Assembly: GCF_002291445.1 (NCBI RefSeq)
Contig: NZ_CP014137.1
Span: forward strand, 4,340,001-4,404,000
From: Brenneria goodwinii
GTDB taxonomy: Bacteria > Pseudomonadota > Gammaproteobacteria > Enterobacterales > Enterobacteriaceae
Reading direction: 5' to 3'
Length of the DNA: 64,000 nt
The position numbers and the translations under genes are program-made. Below the pieces are notes generated by a model. The model made no database searches. It was not told the origin of the DNA and saw nothing but the letters and a program-made list of their open reading frames with translations. This document shows positions 27,198-35,211 of this stretch, in pieces (position 1 is the stretch's first letter; each line of letters starts with the position of its first letter).

Positions 27198-27518
27198 CTA
27201 TCTTTTTTGTCGCGTCTGATATTTCGCTGATACTTTGCGCGATGTATGTAAGATCCGCAGGATATGCACTTCGTTCATTTTTCGTTTCAGCGCATAGATA
27301 ATGATGAACGGGAACTTTGTCAGCACCAGTTTTCTTCTCTCCCCGGACTTACCTATATCTATTCCCGCTTCCGGCGTGGCTTTCAGCAGGGATACCGCCG
27401 ACTCGAACTTGTCATCCGCCCCATTCGCTACATCCAGTCCGGCTTCTTTATACAGGTAACGATAAATACCTTCACGGTCTGCCAGCGCCTGCTTTTCCCA
27501 GCGTATTCCGGCCGTCAC
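27198..27518 (-). CDS. ParE/RelE-superfamily toxin
   Basis: 106-aa protein with the RelE/ParE fold pattern: MTAGIRWEKQALADREGIYRYLYKE at the start and RRKLVLTKFPFIIIYALKRKMNEVHILRILHTSRKVSAKY at the end. KFPFIIIYALK and VHILRILHTSR are typical toxin strands. Its start overlaps the antitoxin stop by four bases. It would inhibit gyrase (ParE) or cut ribosome-bound mRNA (RelE); which one cannot be told. It sits between the regulator and preTA genes, possibly stabilising the surrounding island. Confidence 0.85.
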   Translation of the reverse strand: MTAGIRWEKQALADREGIYRYLYKEAGLDVANGADDKFESAVSLLKATPEAGIDIGKSGERRKLVLTKFPFIIIYALKRKMNEVHILRILHTSRKVSAKYQTRQKR

Positions 27519-27799
27519 AACTCACCTCGCGCCGCCCGCGCTTTCAGTTCATTCATCCGCTGACTGGCATCCTCATTGCTGATGAACTCGCTTTCACCCG
27601 CATCATAACGATCGAATGCTTCCCGCACTTGTGCTTCAAGCCATTCATCACCGGCGTTACGCTGATGCTGCCGCTCTTCTTCGGCCAGTTCCTCCGCCCG
27701 CTGCCGCATCAGCTTCGTCAGACTGACCTGATGACGCTCGGCGGCCAGCATTGCCAACCGTTTGATTTCTTCATCAATTCTAAAGTGGATAGTTCCCAT
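27515..27799 (-). CDS. RelB/DinJ-type antitoxin
   Basis: 94-aa antitoxin. ATG at 27799 has a strong AGGAGG site; an earlier in-frame ATG at 27832 has none. The N-terminus MGTIHFRIDEEIKRLAMLAAERHQVSLTKLMRQRAEEL is a ribbon-helix-helix DNA-binding domain, followed by an acidic, probably disordered toxin-binding tail. It should repress its own operon and neutralise the overlapping toxin. Confidence 0.85.
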   Translation of the reverse strand: MGTIHFRIDEEIKRLAMLAAERHQVSLTKLMRQRAEELAEEERQHQRNAGDEWLEAQVREAFDRYDAGESEFISNEDASQRMNELKARAARGEL

Positions 27800-28128
27800 T
27801 GCCGCCTCCTGTGGTGTCACTTGTGTTGTCATATTACGTTACTTTTCCTGTTTTTTCCTCTTCTTCGCCTCACAGATAGCCTCCGCGGCCCACATCCACG
27901 TGATCGGCCAGCTCAGTACAAGCCGGCGTTTACATTCTTTTTGGCGAAGACAACTCCTCCATCAGCACAAAAATAGCGCAACGCGTGAAACGAATAGCCT
28001 GATTTGCACCTCAATTGGTCAAAGTTTGTTCTTATGGCTCAAGAGGCGTGTTGGTAATTAATTGTTTTTATTTGAATTAATTATTTTTATGAAAATGGCA
28101 CATAAATCGCATGGTTAGTTCGGAAAAC

Positions 28129-28144
28129 TTAACCATTTGGTCAA
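28129..28144. promoter_or_regulatory. Near-perfect RutR box upstream of preT
   Basis: TTAACCATTTGGTCAA matches the RutR palindrome TTGACCA-NN-TGGTCAA in 13 of 14 informative positions. It lies 166 bp before the preT start in a 376-bp stretch (27833-28208) with no other gene. A TTGGTCAAA half-site occurs at about 28015-28023. Together with the RutR-like gene at 26352 it predicts pyrimidine-responsive repression of the catabolic operon. Confidence 0.75.
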
Positions 28145-28208
28145 GATTGTTTGAAAGGTGTGGCGCCACCGGACTTTTCCTTCATTCGACGTTAGCGGGA
28201 GAACCATT

Positions 28209-28298
28209 ATGAGCCATCGAAAGCAAGGCGATACAGGCGGGCGGTTGAGCGGTTTTCGTGACCCGGAAGTTAACCAGCCAGAGGAGTGTGCCGAATGA
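28209..28298 (+). CDS. Possible 29-aa leader peptide coupled to preT
   Basis: A short frame with ATG at 28209, preceded by GGGAGA at good spacing, ends in TGA overlapping the preT start codon (ATGA). The peptide is hydrophilic and matches nothing I know. It may couple or meter preT translation, or be a chance frame. Confidence 0.35.
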   Translation: MSHRKQGDTGGRLSGFRDPEVNQPEECAE

Positions 28299-29713
28299 AA
28301 ACATCATTACCGCCCGGCGTTGATACGCCGGGTATTCAGTCCGGGCGGCTGAGCGCGGCGGAATACGCGGACAACTTCAGCGACAGCGTGGCGCCGCTGA
28401 CCAATATTCAGGCGGTGATCGAGGCGGAGCGTTGCTACTACTGCTATGACGCGCCCTGTACCCGTTCGTGCCCGGCGGATATTAATGTGCCGAGCTTTAT
28501 CCATCGTATCGCCCAGGAAAACGTGCGCGGCGCGGCGCAAGCCATTCTGAGTGAAAATGTATTGGGCGGTATGTGCGCCAGGGTTTGTCCGACCGAAACC
28601 TTGTGCGAACAGTCCTGCGTGCGCAATCAGCAGGACGGCAAACCGGTACGGATTGGTCTGCTGCAGCGCTATGCCACCGATGCCTATCTTTCCAATCCCG
28701 GTCAGCCGCTGTTTACCCGCGCGACGTCGACCGGCAAAAAAGTGGCGGTGGTGGGCGCCGGTCCGGCGGGGTTAACGGCGGCTCACCGTCTGGCGCGATG
28801 CGGGCACCAGGTGGTGGTGTTCGACGCCAGAGAGAAACCGGGCGGTTTGAATGAATACGGTCTGGCGAGCTACAAAACAACCGACGATTTTGCCCAGCGT
28901 GAAATCGCCTGGCTGTTGTCGATTGGCGGCATCGAGCTACGCCTTAACCAGCGTCTGGGGCGGGACATCAGTCTGGATAGGCTGCGCGCTGATTATGATG
29001 CGGTTTTCCTCGCGATGGGGCTAGGCGGCGTCAATGCGCTGGGTATTGAAGGGGAACCGCTGGAAGGCGTGCGTGAGGCGGTTGATTTTATTGCCGAATT
29101 ACGTCAGGCGTCCCATCCCGGCGAGGTGGCGATCGGCCGCAACGTGGTGGTGATTGGCGGCGGCATGACGGCCGTTGACGCCGCGGTTCAGGCTAAAAAG
29201 CTGGGCGCGCGTGAAGTCACCATGGTGTATCGCCGTGGCGAAGCGGATATGAAAGCCTCGCCGCACGAACAGGAATGGGCGAAAGCCAATGGCGTAACCA
29301 TTCGCCACTGGGCGGCTCCCTTGACTATCCACGGTGAGAATAATTGCGTCACCGGCGTGTCGTTTATGGTGATGCAATGGCTGGCGGGGGCGCTGGTCGC
29401 CAGCGGGGAAAACTTTACCTTACCGGCCGACATGGTGCTCAAGGCCATCGGTCAGACCTATGACGCCGGCCCGACGGAGAGCGTTATTACCCTGAAAGGC
29501 GGCCGGATCGCCACCGATGAGGAAGGTCGCACGTCGCTGCCCGGCGTGTGGGCCGGGGGCGATTGCTGCGCCGATGGCCTGGACTTAACGGTAGACGCGG
29601 TACGGCAAGGCAAAGCGGCGGCGGCGTCGATAGACGCGGTGCTGCGACCTTTTGCCAGCCATCCGGTAAACCATAACCCTTCAACCACCGATCGGGAGTA
29701 CTCACATGGCTGA
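28295..29713 (+). CDS. preT: PreT, NAD-dependent dihydropyrimidine dehydrogenase, FAD/Fe-S subunit
   Basis: 472-aa flavoprotein that passes electrons from NADH to PreA for reduction of uracil and thymine (reversible). The N-terminal GltD-like domain carries two Cys clusters: CYYCYDAPCTRSCPADI and GGMCARVCPTETLCEQSCVR. The FAD-binding motif is VAVVGAGPAGLTAAHRLA (about residue 150), and the NAD-binding motif is VVVIGGGMTAVDAAVQAKKLG (about residue 286). It is about 60 residues longer than E. coli PreT. GAGGAG precedes ATG at 28295. It overlaps preA by 8 bp. Confidence 0.93.
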   Translation: MKTSLPPGVDTPGIQSGRLSAAEYADNFSDSVAPLTNIQAVIEAERCYYCYDAPCTRSCPADINVPSFIHRIAQENVRGAAQAILSENVLGGMCARVCPTETLCEQSCVRNQQDGKPVRIGLLQRYATDAYLSNPGQPLFTRATSTGKKVAVVGAGPAGLTAAHRLARCGHQVVVFDAREKPGGLNEYGLASYKTTDDFAQREIAWLLSIGGIELRLNQRLGRDISLDRLRADYDAVFLAMGLGGVNALGIEGEPLEGVREAVDFIAELRQASHPGEVAIGRNVVVIGGGMTAVDAAVQAKKLGAREVTMVYRRGEADMKASPHEQEWAKANGVTIRHWAAPLTIHGENNCVTGVSFMVMQWLAGALVASGENFTLPADMVLKAIGQTYDAGPTESVITLKGGRIATDEEGRTSLPGVWAGGDCCADGLDLTVDAVRQGKAAAASIDAVLRPFASHPVNHNPSTTDREYSHG

Positions 29714-31019
29714 TATCAGCAGTAACTTTTTAGGTATCAAAAGCCCGAACCCTTTCTGGCTGGCTTCCGCCCCGCCTACCGACAAGGAATACAACGTCGT
29801 TCGGGCATTCGAGGCGGGCTGGGGCGGCGTGGTGTGGAAAACGCTGGGCCAGGATCCGCATGTGGTCAACGTCAACGGGCCGCGTTACGGCACGCTGCGC
29901 ACCACTGACCGCCGCATCATCGGCTTGAACAATATCGAATTGATTACCGACCGATCGCTGGAAACCAATCTGGAAGAGATTGCCCGCGTGAAGCGCAACT
30001 GGCCGGACCGGGCGATGATTGTCTCCATTATGGTGCCCTGCGAAGAGGAGGCCTGGAAAAGCATTCTGCCGCTGGTGGAACAGACCGGCGCAGACGGCAT
30101 TGAGCTGAACTTCGGTTGTCCGCACGGCATGAGCGAACGCGGCATGGGGGCCGCGGTGGGGCAGGTGCCGGAGTACATCGAAATGGTCACCCGCTGGTGT
30201 AAGCAGTATTGCAGCCTGCCGGTGATCGTCAAACTGACGCCGAATATCACCGACATTCGCTACCCTGCGCGTGCGGCGCGGCAAGGCGGCGCCGACGCCG
30301 TATCGTTGATTAACACCATCAACTCGATAATCGGCGTGGATCTGGAGCAGATGGTCATGACGCCCAATACCGGCGGCAAAGGATCGCACGGCGGTTACTG
30401 CGGCCCGGCGGTGAAACCGATCGCCCTGAACATGGTGGCGGAAATCGCCCGCGATGAGCAAACGCGCGGACTGCCCATTTCCGGCATCGGCGGCGTGTCC
30501 ACCTGGCGCGACGCCGCCGAGTTTATCTCGCTGGGCTGCGGCACGGTGCAGGTGTGTACCGCCGTGATGGTGCACGGTTTTCAGATTGTGGGCGACATGA
30601 TAAGCGGCCTGTCCAACTTTATGGATGAGCGTGGCTACCGCACGCTGGAGGATTTCCGCGGCCGCGCTGTCGGTTCCGTCAGCGATTGGCGCTATCTGAA
30701 CCTCAATCACATCGATAAGGCGGTCATCGATCAGGATAAGTGCATCAAGTGCGGGCGCTGTCATCTGGCCTGTGAGGATACCTCGCACCAGGCGATCACC
30801 AGCATGAAAGACGGCGAACGCCATTATGAAGTGAAGGAAGAGGAGTGCGTGGGCTGCAACCTGTGCGTATCCATTTGCCCGGTGGACGAGTGCATCTCCA
30901 TGCGCAGCCTGCAACCGGGCGAGGTGGATTTGCGCACCGGGAAGAGGGTGAGCGGCGAGTACGCCAACTGGACGACGCACCCGAATAACCCGATGGCGAC
31001 CACGGCAGGTACGGTCTGA
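29706..31019 (+). CDS. preA: PreA, dihydropyrimidine dehydrogenase catalytic subunit
   Basis: 437-aa FMN/Fe-S subunit. The N-terminal dihydroorotate-dehydrogenase-like barrel starts FLGIKSPNPFWLASAPPTD and contains ELNFGCPHGMSERGMGAAVGQ with the catalytic Cys region, plus FMN-site GGKGSHGGYCGPAVKPIAL. The C-terminal ferredoxin domain has CIKCGRCHLACE and CVGCNLCVSICPVDEC, binding two 4Fe-4S clusters. With PreT it converts uracil to dihydrouracil, the first step of the reductive pathway completed by the genes at 31647 and 33156. A mobile element is inserted 34 bp after its stop. Confidence 0.93.
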   Translation: MADISSNFLGIKSPNPFWLASAPPTDKEYNVVRAFEAGWGGVVWKTLGQDPHVVNVNGPRYGTLRTTDRRIIGLNNIELITDRSLETNLEEIARVKRNWPDRAMIVSIMVPCEEEAWKSILPLVEQTGADGIELNFGCPHGMSERGMGAAVGQVPEYIEMVTRWCKQYCSLPVIVKLTPNITDIRYPARAARQGGADAVSLINTINSIIGVDLEQMVMTPNTGGKGSHGGYCGPAVKPIALNMVAEIARDEQTRGLPISGIGGVSTWRDAAEFISLGCGTVQVCTAVMVHGFQIVGDMISGLSNFMDERGYRTLEDFRGRAVGSVSDWRYLNLNHIDKAVIDQDKCIKCGRCHLACEDTSHQAITSMKDGERHYEVKEEECVGCNLCVSICPVDECISMRSLQPGEVDLRTGKRVSGEYANWTTHPNNPMATTAGTV

Positions 31020-31053
31020 GGCCGACCCCACCCCGGCCTCCCCTTCGCAGGGG

Positions 31054-31386
31054 CTGTCTCTTATACACAAATGTAGGGGCTATGAGGGGGGGGGGGCCGT
31101 TACCCGGCGTAAGAAATTATGCTGAGGAGATAGCAGGCTTAGGATGAGCCGCACGGACGCGGCGAAAGCTTGCGCCACGTATGGAACGTGTCGCAAGCGG
31201 TCCGTTAAGCCTGATACCGACGAAGGCATCGCGCAGCGACATAATTTAGCCGCAAGCCGGGGTTCATAGGGGGCTGGCGTCTGAGCCCCCTATGTCGGGC
31301 GCGTGCTGCGAGGCAGCATGAAAATAGCGGCATTGTGGCGCACGAAACTATCTCCAAGTCCGCATAAAAATGTGACTAAGAGACAG
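31054..31386 (+). mobile_element. 333-bp MITE-like element with Tn5/IS50-like ends, copy 1
   Basis: The left end CTGTCTCTTATACACA and the right end (read inward) CTGTCTCTTAGTCACA are imperfect terminal inverted repeats nearly identical to Tn5/IS50 mosaic ends. TCGCAGGGG flanks it on both sides (31045-31053 and 31387-31395), a 9-bp target duplication as made by Tn5. No transposase is encoded. Inside are an outer stem AAATTATG/CATAATTT (31114-31121, 31240-31247), a 31-nt hairpin (31168-31198), and CATAGGGGGCT/AGCCCCCTATG (31265-31294). A second copy, inverted and diverged, is at 44662. It separates preA from the dihydropyrimidinase gene and may reduce read-through. Confidence 0.85.
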
Positions 31387-31429
31387 TCGCAGGGGAGGGA
31401 GTTTACAGCGGTTTAGCCTCTCACACGGG

Positions 31430-31556
31430 CGGGGGAGCAAAACCGGTACGTCCCTCCCTCTGACAAGGGGAAAGGGGGCAAGACAGCCGTTGGCTCCTCC
31501 CCCGGCAAGGGATAGGGGGTAAGACAGCCGTTGGCTCCTCCCCCTGGCAAGGGGGA
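31430..31556 (+). repeat. Three ~41-bp GC-rich tandem repeats with palindromic cores
   Basis: Two clear copies (about 31473-31511 and 31516-31555) share AAGACAGCCGTTGGCTCCTC followed by a CCCCC-loop-GGGGG core, with period 41. A diverged copy with CCCTCCCTCTGACAAGGGG precedes them at about 31430-31470. The core CTCCCCCTGGCAAGGGGGAG is a REP-like hairpin. Variants of the same core form the insertion sites of both MITE copies. This stretch fills the gap before the dihydropyrimidinase gene. Confidence 0.75.
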
Positions 31557-31646
31557 GGCTGGGAGGGGGTGATTGGAACGGGGTCATTAACAGCAAAGCG
31601 CCTAACTTTATTCGCAGCCAGAACCGGCAATAACGAGGGGAACATG

Positions 31647-33098
31647 ATGAGTCATAACCTGTTAATCAAAGGTGGTACGGTCGTCAATGCCGATCGGGAA
31701 TTTCGCGCCGACGTACTCTGTTCAGACGGCGTTATCGTGGCCGTCGGCGAGGACGCCGCCCGCGCCGCGCCGGCGGGAACGGAAGAGATCGACGCTGGCG
31801 GCATGTATGTGATGCCGGGCGGCATCGATCCGCATACCCATATGAATTTCCCTTTTATGGGAACGGTCACGGTGGACGATTTTTACAGCGGCACGGCGGC
31901 GGGGCTGGGGGGCGGCACCACCACCATTATCGATTTTGTCATTCCCAATCCGCAGCAGCCGCTGATGGAGGCCTACCGCGACTGGCGCGGCTGGGCGGAA
32001 AAAGCGGCATCCGACTACAGTTTCCATGTCGCCATTACCTGGTGGGATGACAGCGTACACCGGGATATGGGCACGCTGGTGAACGAAGAGGGCGTCAACA
32101 GCTTCAAGCATTTTATGGCCTATAAGAACGCCATCATGTGCGACGATGAAACGCTGATGAACAGCTTCCGCCGCGCCCTGGAACTGGGCGCGATGCCGAC
32201 CGTTCACGCCGAAAACGGCGAAATGGTCTTTCTGTTGCAGCAGGAGATCATGAAACGCGGCATTACCGGGCCGGAAGGGCATCCGTTATCGCGCCCGCCG
32301 GAGGTGGAAGGGGAAGCGGCCAGCCGGGCGATTTCCATCGCCAACGTATTGGGCGTGCCGATTTATGTGGTGCACGTGTCCTGCCAGGAGTCGGCGGAAG
32401 CCATCGCCCGCGCCCGGGCGCGCGGCCAGCGGGTTTATGGCGAAGTGCTGGCCGGCCACCTGGTGGTCGACGACAGCGTGTACCGCGATCCGGACTTCGC
32501 CAAGGCCGCCGCGCACGTCATGAGCCCGCCGTTCCGTCCCAAGGGACATCAGGAGGCGCTGTGGCGCGGGTTGCAATCCGGCCAGTTACACACCACCGCC
32601 ACCGACCACTGTACCTTCTGCGCCAGTCAGAAAGCCGCCGGCGACGGCAACTTCACCAAAATTCCCAACGGCTGCGGCGGCGTGGAAGAGCGTCTGGCGG
32701 TAATTTGGGATGCCGGCGTCAATAGCGGACGTCTTACGCCCAGCGAATTCGTGGCGATTACGTCCGCCAATACCGCCCGTCTGTTCAATATCTACCCGCG
32801 TAAAGGGCGGGTTGCGGTAGGGGCCGACGCCGATCTGGTGGTCTGGGATCCCAACGGCAGCAAAACCCTGTCGGCCAAAACCCATCACTCAAAAAATGAT
32901 TTCAACGTTTTTGAAGGCCGCACGGTGCGCGGTATTCCGCGATATACGGTCAGTCAGGGAACGCTGGTGTGGGCCGACGGCGATCTGCGCGCGCGGGAAG
33001 GGGCCGGCCGTTACATTAAGCGCCCGGCCTTTACCGCGGATTTTAGCGCTAATGCCCTGCGGGAACATCTGCTGGCGCCAACGGCGGTACAGCGTTGA
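31647..33098 (+). CDS. Dihydropyrimidinase (hydantoinase)
   Basis: 483-aa amidohydrolase converting dihydrouracil to N-carbamoyl-beta-alanine. Metal ligands are visible as HTH in GGIDPHTHMNFPFMG, the carboxylated lysine in SFKHFMAYKNAIM, HAENG, YVVHVSC and ATDHCTF. The C-terminus IPRYTVSQGTLVWADGDL closes the beta-sandwich domain. ATG at 31647 has GAGGGG six bases upstream; an ATG directly before it at 31644 is too close to that site. It follows preTA after the MITE and repeats, and precedes the carbamoylase by 57 bp. Confidence 0.92.
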   Translation: MSHNLLIKGGTVVNADREFRADVLCSDGVIVAVGEDAARAAPAGTEEIDAGGMYVMPGGIDPHTHMNFPFMGTVTVDDFYSGTAAGLGGGTTTIIDFVIPNPQQPLMEAYRDWRGWAEKAASDYSFHVAITWWDDSVHRDMGTLVNEEGVNSFKHFMAYKNAIMCDDETLMNSFRRALELGAMPTVHAENGEMVFLLQQEIMKRGITGPEGHPLSRPPEVEGEAASRAISIANVLGVPIYVVHVSCQESAEAIARARARGQRVYGEVLAGHLVVDDSVYRDPDFAKAAAHVMSPPFRPKGHQEALWRGLQSGQLHTTATDHCTFCASQKAAGDGNFTKIPNGCGGVEERLAVIWDAGVNSGRLTPSEFVAITSANTARLFNIYPRKGRVAVGADADLVVWDPNGSKTLSAKTHHSKNDFNVFEGRTVRGIPRYTVSQGTLVWADGDLRAREGAGRYIKRPAFTADFSANALREHLLAPTAVQR

Positions 33099-33155
33099 AC
33101 CGGACATCGTTGCGAGCGAGAAGGTAACTTCACTCCACCCATGAGGAACTCTGTT

Positions 33156-34445
33156 ATGAATAGCGAAGTGTTATCTACAACGAAAAATAAAATTGATATT
33201 ACCGATCTGCGTGTTGATGGCGATCGCCTATGGCAGTCACTGATGGATCTGGCGGTGATTGGCGCCACGCCGAAAGGCGGCGTATGCCGGCTCACGCTGA
33301 CCGATCTGGATCGCCAGGGACGCGATCTGGTGGTCAGTTGGGGAAAGGCCGCCGGATTATCGGTTGAGATCGACAAAATCGGCAACGTGTTTATGCGCCG
33401 TCCCGGCCGTAATAATGACCTGCCGCCGATCGTGGCGGGCAGCCATATCGATACCCAGCCGACCGGCGGAAAATTTGACGGCAACTTCGGCGTACTGTCG
33501 GCATTGGAAGTGATCCGCACGCTAAACGACAATAACATCGAAACCGAAGCGCCGGTGGAGATGGTGTTCTGGACCAATGAAGAGGGATCGCGCTTTGTAC
33601 CGGTGATGATGGGTTCCGGCGTGTTTGCCGGTATCTTCCCGATAGAGCTCGCCTATGCCGCACAGGATGTGGACGGTAAAAATGTGAAGGATGAACTGGA
33701 GAAAATCGGCTATGCCGGGCCGAAAACGCCGGGCGATCATCCGATCGGCGCCTATTTTGAAGCGCATATCGAGCAGGGGCCGATTCTGGAAGATAAGAAC
33801 ATTGAAATCGGCGTGGTGCAGGCGGTGCTGGGCATTCGCTGGTATGACTGCGTCGTTACCGGCATGGAGTCTCACGCCGGGCCGACGCCGATGGCGCTGC
33901 GTAAGGATGCGTTGCAGGTTTCCACCCGCATCATGCAGGAGGTGATTGCGATTGCCGATCGCTTCGCGCCGCACGGCCGCGGTACGGTCGGTATGGTGCA
34001 GGTGCATCCCAACAGCCGCAACGTGGTGCCGGGCAGCGTGAAGTTTTCTATCGATTTCCGTAATCTTACCGATGCGCTGGTGGATGAGATGGATGCGGCG
34101 CTGAAAACCTACCTCGCCGAATTGGGCGCGCAAACCGGGTTGGATATTCAGTTGACGCAGGTTTCTCACTATCCCGCCGCGCCGTTCCATGCGGACTGTA
34201 AGGATGCGGTGCGCCGGGCGGCCAATTCGCTGGGTTATTCGAACATGGATATCGTTTCCGGCGCCGGTCACGACGCCGTTTATGTGGCGGATCTGGCGCC
34301 GACCGGGATGATTTTTATCCCGTGTAAAGACGGCATCAGCCATAACGAAATCGAGTATTCATCGCCCGAACAGGTGACGGCCGGCGCGAACGTGTTGCTG
34401 CACGCGGTGATGGAAACCGCCGGCGTCGTGGGGCGGGGGGCGTAA
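33156..34445 (+). CDS. M20-family N-carbamoyl-beta-alanine amidohydrolase (beta-ureidopropionase type)
   Basis: 429-aa zinc hydrolase of the AllC/HyuC/bacterial beta-ureidopropionase group. It carries GSHIDTQPTGGKFDGNFGVLSALE, NEEGSRF, EAHIEQGPILE and GMESHAGPTPMALRKDA, the metal- and substrate-binding stretches of the family. GAGGAA precedes ATG at 33156; an upstream in-frame ATG at 33141 lacks a ribosome site. Its expected reaction releases beta-alanine, CO2 and NH3. It is the last pyrimidine-catabolic gene in this direction. Confidence 0.9.
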   Translation: MNSEVLSTTKNKIDITDLRVDGDRLWQSLMDLAVIGATPKGGVCRLTLTDLDRQGRDLVVSWGKAAGLSVEIDKIGNVFMRRPGRNNDLPPIVAGSHIDTQPTGGKFDGNFGVLSALEVIRTLNDNNIETEAPVEMVFWTNEEGSRFVPVMMGSGVFAGIFPIELAYAAQDVDGKNVKDELEKIGYAGPKTPGDHPIGAYFEAHIEQGPILEDKNIEIGVVQAVLGIRWYDCVVTGMESHAGPTPMALRKDALQVSTRIMQEVIAIADRFAPHGRGTVGMVQVHPNSRNVVPGSVKFSIDFRNLTDALVDEMDAALKTYLAELGAQTGLDIQLTQVSHYPAAPFHADCKDAVRRAANSLGYSNMDIVSGAGHDAVYVADLAPTGMIFIPCKDGISHNEIEYSSPEQVTAGANVLLHAVMETAGVVGRGA

Positions 34446-34507
34446 TTTCCGTCACGGGGCCGGGCGCGTTGCGGCATTATCGTATGGAAAGCGGGTTGCT
34501 TTGGGAT

Positions 34508-34536
34508 GAATGCCGATCCTGACACGATCGGCATTC
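34508..34536. terminator. Bidirectional terminator between carbamoylase and lysE genes
   Basis: GAATGCCGATC (34508-34518) pairs perfectly with GATCGGCATTC (34526-34536) across a 7-nt loop between convergent genes. A second, smaller hairpin ACGCC...GGCGT follows at about 34541-34559 and serves the leftward operon. Confidence 0.75.
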
Positions 34537-34560
34537 GCAGACGCCTGACGCGTCGGGCGT

Positions 34561-35211
34561 TTAAGGCATGGCGTTGAGGCGGCTCAGCCCATACGCAATC
34601 ACGAACATGGCGATAGCCACAACGAAGTCCAGCCCTCGAACCATAAGCGGATTAGCGAAAAAGCGTGAAACGCGGTAGGCCGCGTATCCTGTGGCGTAAA
34701 ACCAGATATACGAGGCGGCGCTGGCGCCGATAATAAAACTGAGTCTGGTTTCCTCAGACTGGCGAGAGCCGATGTTGCCGAGAATAAAAAATGTGTCGAG
34801 ATAAACGTGCGGATTTAGCAGCGAAAACGCCAGCGCCGGGATCACGACGCTGCGCTGTTTCAGATAGCGGGCTTTCTCCGACTGGCTGACATCGGACAAA
34901 ACGGCTTCCCAACCTTTGGGATGCTTGGAGAAAGCATTCATCAGAGAGAGCAACCCGTAGTAAATCAAAAATAATACGCCAATCCATTTCGCGATGATCA
35001 CCAGGTCAGGCACCACCGTCATCAACGCCGACATGGAGAAGGTGCCCAGGATAATGAGCGCGCAGTCACAGCTTGCCGCGATAGTCGCGGCAAGAAACAC
35101 GTTTTTATTTTGCAACCCCGTTTTAATGATGTAGATATTTTGCGCGCCGATCGCAACAATCAAACTGAGTCCGAGCACAAACGCTCTGGCAATATGCAAT
35201 AGGTCTATCAC
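34561..35211 (-). CDS. LysE/ArgO-family amino-acid exporter
   Basis: 216-aa inner-membrane protein with about six helices. The first segment LSLIVAIGAQNIYIIKTGLQNKNVFLAATIAASCDCALIILGTF has the LysE pattern (IGAQN...G...D...G). LysE and ArgO export lysine, arginine and canavanine. It starts with GTG at 35211, directly abutting the previous TAA, with AAGGATGG as ribosome site. Last gene of the ArgG/ArgH-like operon, where it would export the product; the divergent ArgP-type regulator is the usual partner of this exporter family. Confidence 0.9.
   Translation of the reverse strand: MIDLLHIARAFVLGLSLIVAIGAQNIYIIKTGLQNKNVFLAATIAASCDCALIILGTFSMSALMTVVPDLVIIAKWIGVLFLIYYGLLSLMNAFSKHPKGWEAVLSDVSQSEKARYLKQRSVVIPALAFSLLNPHVYLDTFFILGNIGSRQSEETRLSFIIGASAASYIWFYATGYAAYRVSRFFANPLMVRGLDFVVAIAMFVIAYGLSRLNAMP

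Noticed and set aside
27101..27301. 66-codon frame between the RutR-like gene and the toxin gene
   Set aside because: It overlaps the toxin gene on the other strand and shows no recognisable sequence.
31054..31070. Possible sequencing-adapter contamination (sequence equals the Tn5 mosaic end used in tagmentation adapters)
   Set aside because: A 9-bp target duplication flanks the element, the opposite end is a non-identical inverted repeat, and a diverged second copy with its own duplication exists at 44662, so it is genuine genomic DNA.
29730..31070. Long open frame of 446 codons opposite preA
   Set aside because: It is an antisense shadow of a well-identified gene, starts in the MITE end and resembles no protein.
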